NCBI RefSeq assembly: GCF_004193775.1
Contig: NC_041010.1
Coordinates: forward strand, 42,521,562 to 42,585,561
Direction of reading: 5' to 3'
DNA length: 64,000 bases
From: Glycine soja
Taxonomy: Eukaryota; Streptophyta; Magnoliopsida; Fabales; Fabaceae
The notes under the pieces are model-generated. The model was given only the letters and a program-made list of their open reading frames with translations. It searched no databases and was not told the DNA's origin. Within the stretch, counting starts at the first letter, position 1; each line of letters opens with the position of its first letter. The position numbers and the translations under genes were made by a program. This document shows positions 18,325 to 28,898 of the stretch, one piece after another.

Positions 18325-20649
18325 CTACTTGTTCTTGGGAAATAATGTGATGGGTAAGCCGTTTTGGGGAAGAGCAAAAGGGCCGTATTGAATCCCATTC
18401 TTTGCACCCACAACAGACCACCTGCACCAGAAAAAAATAGAAGCAGCACACGCTAGTTTAGAAACCCCCTAATTTGGAATAATATGTCTCTATTCAAAGC
18501 CTATGGCTAAAAAAGGGTTGTTGAAATTACTCGTGATTAAGTTTACCAACCTGTACTTTGTGGTCAGATGATGTAGGAGGACCAAAATCTCCAACTTGGC
18601 TAATTCGTTCCCTGGACACATGTGGATCCCACTGCCAAATGGCATAAAAGTGTTGGGTTTTGGAGCAGCCTGGCAAATAATTAAACAGAAGAATCTCTCA
18701 ATTTCAAGGTCTTGACTGACTTGGGATCACACATGAATGAATAGCAACAAAACTGTGCTTGGTAGGTAAACAGCACAATAATTACTTACCTCAAATCTTG
18801 AGGGATCAAATTTTTCTGGCTCCTTGAAGTTGTCTGGACTGTGGTGTATGTTCCTAAATAGAGGTAGCACTTTCCACCCTTTTGGAATAAGATACCCTAT
18901 AGAAAAACAATTACCAACATAGAATCTGTGAGAAAAAAAAGGAAAGGAGATCTTGGGTTAAAAATTAACTAAAAATATCAGATTTGATTATTGACCTTGA
19001 TATTCTACATCCTCTACTGCTTCTCTGAAAGTAAAAGACAAAATTGAAGCAACTCTTAGAGTCTCCTGAATGACCCTTGAAGTTATTGGCATCTTTTTGG
19101 CATCTTCCCAATTTAGACCCTTATCTTCTCCCCTTTCTTCCTTGCTCTTCAATATGCACTCTTGCTCCTCCTGGCAAGTCCAAAAATTCAAAAAAAAAAA
19201 AAAAAAGTGTAAGGCAAGGCTAATAGACCAAACAACTTTGAAGAATGATATATGCATGCCCGAACAATGCATATTTCTTTCTATTTTTCTCTTTTTCATA
19301 CGTCATGTTACCTATCATATCTACCCTCAGTGCTTTCTCTTTTGAGGTGTCGAAGAATCATTTTTGAACTACTTTTTACTATTTTTATGCCCTCAGCCTC
19401 AATTTTCTTTGAGAAAGAAAAAACAAGAGACACTTACATTAACAGCTTCTAGGACACTGGGGTTTTCACCGAGGTACTTGACGATCCACGTCAGCACACT
19501 GGCGGTGGTGTCACGAGCTGCGAAAATGACGCCAATAACATTATCCGCTATCTGGTCGTCGGTGAGCCCTGATTTCTCATCCATGAATGAACCCAACAAG
19601 TCCTTGTAATCAATCATCTTCCTCTGCCTCCTGCTCCAGATTATTTGGGCCACGATTTGTGCAAGCTCCTTCCTTGCCTTCATCGCCTTGTGGAACAGTG
19701 TTCCCGGAACGTTAATTGGCATTGAGTTATACCCTTGCTCCAGAGTGTAGTAGCACCGTTTCAGAGCATCTCTGTACAGAATCTCTTCTTTTCCGAAAAT
19801 TGAAAGCAGAGCAACGTTGAAGGTGAACTGCAGGACAGGAGACCCCAAAATCAAAAACCGTAAAAGCCCCTTCTTTTTTTATTTTGTTAAAAAAAACCAA
19901 CGAGGAATTAGACATGAAATGGGTAATTTTTCTTTTGTTATTATTATTTTTGTTTTCGAAGGAAAAATGAGCAGAGAAGGAAAGCAGAGGAGCTCTGTTT
20001 AGCTCTGTTTTGTGCTGTGTCTGTTTTGGAGGGCTCACTCACCGTTTTCATTTCAAGGAAAGTGGTGATCAAACGGCCTTCCCAAGACTTTAAGCAATCT
20101 TGGGCAATGGATTCAATGTCCGGTACGATGTTTTTGATGGCTTCTGGCATGAAGGTGCGAAGAACAAGCCTTCTCAAGTTAGCATGGTACTCTCCTTGGT
20201 GAAAGAAGATAGCTTGTTTTCCCAACATCCTCTCTTTGCTTGCTGGGAATGTTGGCTTGAAGAGTTGAGCTTTGTTCAGCACAAACTTGGCAGCCTCGGG
20301 GCTGGAAATCATCACGCAGGGACAACCTAGAATGTGGGACTTAAACATAGAGCCAAACCTAGATAACAAAAAAAAAATTTGAAATTTCTGTATGTCTGTC
20401 CGTTAAAGAAAGTGAAAGAGTTGTTGGCATGAAGAGTGAGTTGAACCTTTTTATTTTTGAGGCAAAGAAGACATTTGGGTCTTGAGAATACATTTGAAAG
20501 GTTTCTCCTATGTAAGGCCAACCCATGGAGCCAGGTGGGAGTGGCAAGTCACGGCGTTTGGAGACATAGTAAGGTTTGATGAGTGTCCTGAAGAAGAGAA
20601 CAATGAAGAGAAGAGAAGCACACAGGAAAAACATGGTGCTTAGTTCCAT
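18325..20649 (-). CDS. CYP707A: Cytochrome P450, CYP707A-type abscisic acid 8'-hydroxylase
   Basis: Known CYP707A enzymes hydroxylate ABA at C-8', the main step in its breakdown, at the endoplasmic reticulum. Seven exons (20649-20447, 20358-20043, 19827-19438, 19170-18996, 18896-18790, 18669-18551, 18421-18325) join in phase to 468 residues plus stop, the normal family length. An N-terminal membrane anchor (residues about 4-24) precedes the proline-rich hinge [15 protein letters not shown]. The I-helix oxygen-binding motif is AARDTT (276-281), the K-helix ETLR is at 339-342, the FDPSRF segment ends at 396, and the heme loop [10 protein letters not shown] places the cysteine ligand at 415. Every intron has GT..AG borders. 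The gene looks intact. Which CYP707A member it is (A1/A3-like or other) cannot be settled by eye. Confidence 0.93.
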
Positions 20650-20766
20650 GTTTTTATGTTAGTGTGAGTTGAGTGGCTTGACTTGTAATAGGTGTGTGAA
20701 GGATAACACAAAGAAGAAGAAGAAGGAGAAGAGGGTGTGTGTGACAAAAGGAGTTGAACATTTGAG

Positions 20767-20776
20767 GTATTTATAG
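20767..20776 (-). promoter_or_regulatory. TATA box of the CYP707A gene
   Basis: On the minus strand the sequence reads CTATAAATACC, a near-ideal plant TATA box, about 118 bases upstream of the ATG at 20649. That spacing leaves a 5' UTR of roughly 85-90 bases containing a GA-rich (GAAGAAGAAG) tract. Confidence 0.7.
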
Positions 20777-20920
20777 GCTGTTAATTCCTAGAGTGGAAGC
20801 AAATGAAGCAGGAAGAGGGTGAGAAGGAGGGAAAAAGAAAGGGGAGGCTTTCAATTACAGCTCGATTTCCACACACGGAATCTCCCTCCAGCTCATTCAA
20901 GTTTTGGTCTAATTTAAGAA

Positions 20921-20942
20921 AGAGAGAGAGAGAGAGAGAGAG
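20921..20942. repeat. (AG)11 microsatellite in the CYP707A promoter
   Basis: An uninterrupted AG run lies directly beside the G-box. On the coding strand of CYP707A it reads (CT)n, the sort of pyrimidine patch often found in plant core promoters. Confidence 0.95.
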
Positions 20943-20948
20943 CACGTG
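20943..20948 (-). promoter_or_regulatory. G-box/ABRE-like element upstream of CYP707A
   Basis: CACGTG is embedded in GACACGTGCT on the minus strand, about 170 bp upstream of the TATA box. ACGT-core elements of this type bind bZIP factors of the ABF/AREB group, and CYP707A genes are commonly ABA-induced, so a feedback role is plausible. A second CACGTG lies near 21221, at the edge of the inverted-repeat element. Confidence 0.5.
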
Positions 20949-21167
20949 TCACAAGAGTGTATACGGATGCACATAAGAGTTGGAGTTTGGTTGACCGTAC
21001 ATGTATCATGGATAGGTGTTTCTGTAGGGAGAGAGGACTGAGACTGCCTCAAGAGAGAGAAAATTATTAAAAAAGGGTTCTTAATTTGCTTAATTTGTCA
21101 ATTTAATCATAGAGATAGATACACGAGCGACCCTCGCAAGACTTTTATTGAATGGAAGTAATTTTTA

Positions 21168-21336
21168 TTTTATTTTTTATATGGGTAATTTTAAATTATT
21201 ATCGATCGAATAAATCGTAACACGTGACTTTTAAATGAGAAATCATAATATATAATATGACTTGTTATTTTTTATTTTTTTATTGAAGTCTTAAAATTTT
21301 TATAATTTCAGTCTAATTTTTTTTATTTATCATTTT

Positions 21337-21377
<41 letters not shown>

Positions 21378-22357
21378 ATCTTATTATTTTGGAGTCACAT
21401 AAATCTTTTTTTAATCACGTCACTTTAAAGTTGTAACTTTTTTTATTTTCAAAGTTTTTTCTTTTAGAATTATTTATTTATTTTCTTTTCTTTTTCTTTC
21501 AATTTCTTTTGAAAATTATAAATAATTTTATTTATTTAATTATTAAATATATATAATATAATTTTTATTTTTATGTTTCTTTTTAATTTATATATTTTTT
21601 ATTTTATATTAATGTTAATTTTTATTTTTATGTTTCTTTTTAATTTATATATTTTTTATTTTATATTAATGTATTATATTTTTTTAATTTAACAACTGCC
21701 TTTATTATTAAATTATTAGATATTATTAATAATAAATTTCTTATAAAAAATAAGTAATATTATTTCATAAAGTATAAGTTAATATTAGTAACAAAATATT
21801 TTACTATTTTATAAAATTTTAGCTTTTTAAAATTTAAGTATTTAAAATATTTAAAAATATATTAAATAACATTATGTTAATTTTTTTATTTCATTTACAA
21901 AACAAATGAAATTCAATAACATTATTAAAAAATTATCTAAATTTTAATATACAAAATAATATATAAATAATTGAATAAATAAAATCATTTACAATTTTTT
22001 TAAAAAATTGAAAGCAAAACAAAAGAAAAAAGTAAATGAAAAATTATATAAGAAAAAACTTTAAAGGTAAAAAGAACTTACCATTTCAAGAAGTAAATTA
22101 AAAAAAAAACTTACTTTAAAGTGGTAAGATTAAAAAAAATATATACAACTTTGAAGTCATAAATAAAAAAATTAAATTAAAGTAGTAAAAAAAATTTTAC
22201 GACTTCAATTAAAAAAAAATAAAATAATAATAAATCATAGTAAATGTTACACTTTTAAATGAAAAAATCAAAATAACTTAAAAATCGTAACACATATTAA
22301 AACTTATCTCTTATCTCATTTTTTATAATAATTTAAAATCCACCTCAAATAAAAAAA
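21168..22357. mobile_element. Long inverted-repeat (foldback) element upstream of CYP707A
   Basis: The two halves of this 1.2-kb, extremely AT-rich block are diverged inverted repeats. The outer ends are TTTTATATGGGTAATTTT on the left, answered by the complement of AAAATCCACCTCAAATAAAA on the right. Further in, TTATTGAAGTC (left, about 21280) pairs with GACTTCAATTAA (right, about 22202), and CACTTTAAAGTTGTAAC (left, about 21420) matches the complement around 22120-22160. The arms exceed 400 bp. Inside is an AT microsatellite (about 21342-21374) and a perfect tandem duplication (21561-21673). No transposase or clear target duplication is visible. It resembles non-autonomous long-inverted-repeat transposons. 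Confidence 0.62.
21561..21673. repeat. Perfect tandem duplication, unit 57 bp
   Basis: A 57-bp unit beginning ATTTTTATTTTTATG at 21561 repeats from 21618 with no visible mismatch for about 55 bp. It lies within the left arm of the foldback element, so it occurred after the element formed or was copied into only one arm. Confidence 0.85.
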
Positions 22358-25172
22358 TTGAAAAAAAATACATCATTTTGATAAAAGTGCCCCTTAGTCA
22401 TGACAAAAGCCAAAAGTGTGGATTCTATTAAATACTAAAAACCTTTTTTCTTGTGTTACTCCCATTGTCCGTATAAGTCTGGATTCTGTTAATTTCTTTA
22501 TATCTTTTTATGCAATTATGTAGGACAACTTTTGATCCTTGCCAATTCTCATTTTTGATTGTTCAAGGTTTAATAGTTAAGGATTAATTTCTTCAAATAT
22601 AAATATTTATTTAAGGAGGTAATTTTTTTAAACAAATATTTTTCATTAGTATAAAGCTGAAAATCAAACTTCTGATCAAGTATGTATTTAAAGAATGTGA
22701 TTATCTGTTAATTATACAACAACACTTTGTTTGTTGAGTCATTTTTCATTTTACTTGTTTTGTTTATGGCTTCCATCACTCCACTTTATGCCTAACCTCT
22801 CTTACTGACAATAAAGTAGAAGTAGCAACTCATTTTCGGACACAAACAGCAAAATCCAATTCTGTGTTATAATTAATCTGAGGTTTGGGTCAAGATGGAC
22901 ATCTGGTAACAAATTCAGAAAAAGATATAGAATTTTATGGCTATTGGAAATATATTGTTTGGACATTTCAACTATCTGTGGAGTAGGTTTGATGGTGTGA
23001 GTTGAGCCTTTACATTAATGAGGCTGCCACCCACCTTAAACTAACTCATCCATGCATTCAGAAAGAAAAAAAGTCTTCAACTCTAATGGTCCCCAAATCA
23101 TAAATTGCTATTTTCTTTTAGTAAATTATTTGTTCTGTTTCGGTCATTGTTGATGCAGCAATCCCTTTGGAAGACACTAATACATAGACTCTCTCACCTT
23201 GTTTAAAAGTTTAAATTTTTTAATAAGAAGAACGAGGGTAATAAGGATTATAAGACGAACACTTGATCATTTATTCTCATACTATATTATGACTTAATTA
23301 TCATAAGAGATTAAATTGTTATGTAAGATATTTCAAAGTTTTTATTGCATTGCTAAGTTTTATATGGCATTGTTAGATATAGCCAGTAAGAAAAAATATT
23401 TTAGCATTGTTCATTAATTAATCACTTCCTTTAAGTCAATTACAATTCAAGAAACTAATGTCTCGTTGCAAGCAACAAGAAAGAAAAAATATATATACTA
23501 ATAATAAATCAATATGCTGATAATAAAGGCCAATTTCTTATTTTCTTACTGCTACAATAGTATCTATTAGTATAACCTTTTATATTGTCAACATTACTTA
23601 TAATAGTTATAATATTAATATTTCAATTAATTTATATTAGCTAGCTAGACAACATTTGCATTAATAGATTAACAGAGACAAATCTAACAACTATTTTTTT
23701 TTTATATTGATATATGCATCAATTCATATGATTTTTCTTAACTTTTTAAATGTGAACTACTAAATCCAAATATACTTTAATTTAATATTTTTATTTAATT
23801 TAGTTGAGAATCTTAAACATTTTTTAATTTATCTGTTTGCGTTTTTCAAACTAAAAATACTTCTGAATTATTCTTTTTTTCCAAAAAGATAATTGAATTG
23901 TTATTTAAAAGTCATAATTTTTTTAATACTTTCATTAAAGTTAGAAAGAACATAGCTTCTAAAAAAATATAAAAGAACAAATAATAAAACCGATCCATCT
24001 GAAAATATAATCTAAATACACCGAAAATCAATTAAATACAAACTACTACATTACATGAGTATGCTATTTAAAAATAATAATAATAACTACATATACACAC
24101 ACTCGTACTCAGTTTGTTGAAAGAGGGCCATGTAAAATACTAGCAATTTTCAAAGTCAAACTATCAAGGCCTTATTTTTTGGGTTATTAATTTAATATCA
24201 AAAGTAATTTATAATTCTTTATGGTTATTTATGCAGTTAATTAATTACATTTTGGTCTTTCCCAGCACATGTCTATTGCTTGCTCTTAAGACGAACTTTG
24301 GCTCCGCATCATTTAAAGAAAATAAAATTTTATTTAATCCACTAAACCCTGCTTATGTATTCCATTAAACAATTTTGACTTAGTTGTGTTAAATAAATAC
24401 GAGGAGTGATGTGAAGCAGTCGTAGTTACAAATCAACGATAGATTTTTCAAAACTATTGATTACAAAGACTAATTAAACTTTCGTATTTCAACATCCCCT
24501 TTTTAGATTAAACTAAGATGTGATACTTTTATTGTATGCAGTTTTGCTATGAGTTATTGTTAAAAAAATATTTTAAATTAAAAGTTTTTTAGGTTTAATA
24601 TATTAAGGTCTCAACACCAAAAAATATATTAAGCTCAATATTTTGTACTTAAAATCTTTTATTTGTTGATTCGTTGACTATTATTCGGACAGTTAATTAT
24701 CAGAAAAGCCTTATAACATAATCATCATGTCAAGAAGCTATAGCATATCCCCACATAGATTTTGAAAACCTATGTATTACGGTTGGATTTTTGACACGTT
24801 TGCATGCAGCACATGATATATGCATGTGGTGGAATTGATCACCCGCTACGTGTCAATGTGAAATTAATAATAGAATCACAAAAAAAGAGTAATTAGGCAT
24901 TCCAAAATTGTAGTTTTGCGTCCGATCACACGCATAACAATAAAATACTAACAAATTAACGCAGTATGTCAACTCTTAACTTTTTTAAAAAACTTGGAAG
25001 TTCAAGCAAAATAATTTGAATTCAATGCGTGAACTGGAGAATTTTTAATCGTGCCTTGTGATATATATAACTTGAACGTCACAAGAGAATGAGAATGAGA
25101 ATGAACCTCTTCGATTGATCTGATCATTGATCGTTTGACTTTGAATAAAGTAGTACGTATCCGAAAATCTCT

Positions 25173-25209
<37 letters not shown>

Positions 25210-25280
25210 GTATATATATATACTTCCATCAATAATATCTGTTGATTGCAAGTGAACTCTAGTAAGGGTGACAATGAAGT
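22358..25280. other. AT-rich intergenic DNA; possible regulatory cluster at 24.8 kb
   Basis: No gene was recognised. At 24791-24856 there is an ordered set of plant cis-element sequences: TTGACACGT (24791-24799), the palindrome TGCATGCA (24801-24808, RY type on both strands), TGCATG (24821-24826) and ACGTGTCAA (24848-24856). The two ACGTGTC elements are in inverted orientation. A (TC)n(TA)n microsatellite lies at about 25175-25222. Confidence 0.45.
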
Positions 25281-25286
25281 AATGTA

Positions 25287-25393
25287 ATCCTATTTTGATA
25301 TATTTTGTTACTAGCATTCGAACTCAGTCCCTTATAAAATTGTGTTATGACAATTATCATGATCAAGAATGCCGGTATCCTATTTTGACATAT
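25287..25393 (-). mobile_element. Ultra-short SINE-like insertion, copy A
   Basis: A body of about 73 bp (25304-25376) is bordered by a 17-bp direct repeat, ATCCTATTTTGAYATAT (25287-25303 and 25377-25393), with one mismatch. On the minus strand the body starts ACCGGCATTC, contains a box-B-like GAGTTCGAATG, and ends in an A-rich stretch beside the second repeat. It aligns along its length with the insertion at 45.9-46.0 kb. Its size is close to a single tRNA, and it appears to be a tRNA-like retroposed unit. Confidence 0.65.
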
Positions 25394-25940
25394 AATTCAT
25401 TAAATTAATTTAACTAATAATTAATCACGAATTTAAAGTTCATTTTCTCATTGTTTTTACTATTTTTATTTTTATTTTCTTTCACTCTCTCCCCTTCCCA
25501 GCCGCATAGAACACTCGCAATTAAGTGGGAAACGCGAGGCTAGCTACTCTGAACTCTTGCTGACATGCAATGCAAGACTCGTTAAATGCATGCTTATATA
25601 TGTGACAATGAAAGCCACGTAAGTGGAGAAATTAAGGAGTAGAAGAGATAAGGATGATGCCAACTTTACTTTCTTTCTCGTATGTATTTGTGCAGAGTGC
25701 GTGCATATACAAATGTACAATTCCACAGTTTAAGAAAAATGAGCATTGGAAAACGAATTTCAGAATTCAGAAAACAGACAAAGCATCTTTCCTTTAGTTT
25801 TGGAGCAAAATAGAACGTACACCACAAATTTATATTCACGATTAGCACATGCACGTGTATTCAAAACACTGGCTCGAAGAACTATATACGATATTTTTGG
25901 ATGTATGTTTTTGAATGTTTTTTCATATACTTTTTTGGCA
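25394..25940. other. Intergenic DNA without a recognised gene
   Basis: The composition is somewhat more GC-rich than its surroundings between 25500 and 25880. Open frames overlap on both strands here, but none has recognisable protein features and they stop within 60-80 residues. Confidence 0.35.
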
Positions 25941-25942
25941 CA

Positions 25943-26034
25943 TACTACCTCCATCCTTTTTATAAGAAATACTTTATAGTGATATAAAATATGTTATTGC
26001 TTATTTTATATAAAAAGGACCAGAAGACGGAGAT
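25943..26034. mobile_element. Stowaway-like MITE
   Basis: The left end reads CTACCTCCATCCTTTTTATAAG and the reverse complement of the right end reads ATCTCCGTCTTCTGGTCCTTTTTATAT. Both ends therefore carry the CTCC(A/G)TC...CCTTTTTATA motif typical of Stowaway-type (Tc1/mariner) MITEs, and the element is flanked by TA. At about 90 bp it is short and has diverged. Confidence 0.5.
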
Positions 26035-28870
26035 AATATTTTTTTGTATGATTAAATAATAATTAGTTTTATTTTTATACTATCTAACACATAATTATTG
26101 TTAACTATTTCAACTTGTAGCTTGTAGGCACGGTTAAAATCACCATATGAGACATTGTGTTTAGGTATTTGAAAGCCCATCACAGTTTTAATCGTGTTAA
26201 AAGACAATTTGGTGAGTTGAGAAAGGATAACATTTATAAACTGTACACAAGATAAGACTTTGCAATTAATTACCGGATCATTAGTGATCATTATAAATAA
26301 TGACAAATAATAAAAATATAATATTTTAATTTCAAAATAACATTTAATATTATCGATTTATTTTATATAATCTTTATGCTTTTAATTTATCCTTTTTTAA
26401 AGAATGTTTTAATTTATTAATGTGATCTAGTTGAATTGATTAAACAAAATACATTAGTATTATAAATTCTTTCGTTGAATTCTTACATATAAAAAAAGGT
26501 TTTAATTTATCCTAAGATAATGGTTAATAAAGCAGTTTGTCGAATAACACAAGTTAGCATGATTCTCAACTCAAGTTAAGCGACCACATTGAATTATTCA
26601 TCAATAAATTTAGAACGCAATTAATTGAAACCCCCCCTAGGATCCTTCTTTCCCTACTTGTCCGGCACTACTTAATGTAAACCCATCCCTGCTGACATGC
26701 TCTAGTTTTTTCTCTGTCTCTCAATTTTTACATCTGAATTTCGTTCACATTTTTTTTTTTCAGCAGACAAGGACAAGTTAATTTCAATTTTGAACAATAT
26801 CTGAATATAGGAGAGGATTTAATTATCGCAGTACGTACCAAGTATTCATCCACAGCGTCTTACATATTGCAACTTTTTCTTGATTTGTGGGAAAGCAGAA
26901 GAAACAAAGAAGGGAAACTAATGTCTCGGATGGGTGATACCCACTACATCAGCTAAGCAAAAATTGGAAACAAAAGATGGACAAGAGTCCAGAATATGCA
27001 ATGTTTGTTGAGCTGGGTCTCTCCATATTTAATTGAAAACATCATGTTGATCGACTCGATACTTAAAAAATGTGAGATTTTTTACTGAATTTATAATTAT
27101 ATTTAAAATTTAATTTAATATAATTGATTGATTTTTATTTTATTTTTATCTATTATAAAATTTTAATTAAAATTGGATAATTAAGTTTTCTTTTATCGAT
27201 ATATAACATGACAAATTCATTCACACAACAAGAAAAAGTTGAAATAGAATCGAAATTTAATGTTGTCCATGGCATCAATGGTTGATATCATATTAGCATT
27301 GATTTCGCCTACACAAGTTGGAACCAATCTTTCAAATGCCACTTTCTACTTTAGGTATGGTTCGGTAAAGTGAAAAAAATAATATTTTTTTTAATTAAAG
27401 TAAAATTTAAAAGTGTGAATTTTATTTTATTTTTTCTCCATTCTCTTTATCTCCAAACTAATGGATAGAGTATGTTTAAGTTATCATAGTAAATGTCTTT
27501 GCATATATATATTTTTTAAAAAAATATGCTTGTTTTCATCTTTATATTTCTGAGAATAACAATTTTAATTTTTATATTCGACCTATTAGATATTTATATA
27601 TTCATACCCATACCTACTACATATACTTCATTTAAGTATTAATAGAAAAATATTTATTAAAAATTGTTACAATTAAATTGAAAATTCCAGACAAAACCAT
27701 ACAACATCAAAAACATAATCGTTTAGCATAATTATTATATATAATATTTTAATTTTTCAAGATCAACTAATTCCTAAACTTGAACATCATGTGCTAGTAT
27801 TCACATGTGAAACTTAATATTTTAAAATCTAAATATTTTTTCTATATAAAAAATTAAACAGGAATAGCATAGTTACTTTCAAATTTGAACAAGATAGATT
27901 TATAAATTAAAACTTAATTAGAATAAAAAGTATTTCATTATTAATGATAAATATCCTAATATTAATAAGAATAAATTAAATAGATAAGATGTAATGGAGG
28001 AGACAATAATGGAAATAAATTATAAAATTAATAAGTAATATTATATATATATATATAAATATTTTCAATCTCAATAAAATGATCGAGTTTTTATTTTAGT
28101 CTTTTTAATATATTTTTTTCTTTGATTTTCATCCTCAAAAATATGAAATCATTATTTCTTATCCTTCTTGTCATAAGACATTCATTTTTTTCTGTTGAAT
28201 AACATTCGTTAACTATTCATGTATTTAAGGAAAATGTCAAGCAACTATTACAAGTGATACCTCTAATATTTTCTAAATTCCTTAATTTAGATGAATGCTT
28301 TTTTTTTTTTTACTTTAAAATTTTCTAATTTTTTTTACCTTGATTTGAGATTTTCGAGAAATGAAAAAAAAATGTTTTACATGGACCAAAATTAAAATTC
28401 TCTCATTTTATAGGACCAATACTAATTGCAAGTCTTAGAGTGACGAAAAATAAAACAAAAAGTTATAAAAATAAAAATAAAAACTCACTCATTTTAAAGA
28501 ATATATATATATATACATGTGCATGTTTTTTTGCCTGTACATCAAGTAGAATTGTCTTTTTCATCATATGAAGACTTCACTAATAAGAAAAAAGCAAATA
28601 AGTTTAGGATTTGAAACAAAGGAGACTAAGGTTTGAAAATAGAACCATAATTAGCGAGAAGATTACCCTCATGAAATAGTGAATCAGGTTCATGCATAAA
28701 GTTAGTGTCATCACTTGGGATAGTTATTTGACTTTTTTCAGAACAAAAACTATTTAGAAAGACTAAAATCTAAACTATAACATTTTATGAGGCTAGGATT
28801 TAAAAGTTGAATACATTCATAATAAAGGCCATTTAGAAAAGCAAAAAATGAATAGATGTATAAATAGAAA
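26035..28870. other. AT-rich intergenic DNA without a recognised gene
   Basis: Nothing with coding character was seen. There are short AT microsatellites (for example near 28041-28057 and 28501-28514) and T-rich tracts. A less AT-rich island near 26630-26960 has no convincing open frame. Confidence 0.4.
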
Positions 28871-28898
28871 ATCAAGATTGAACTCATACTCTATACGA

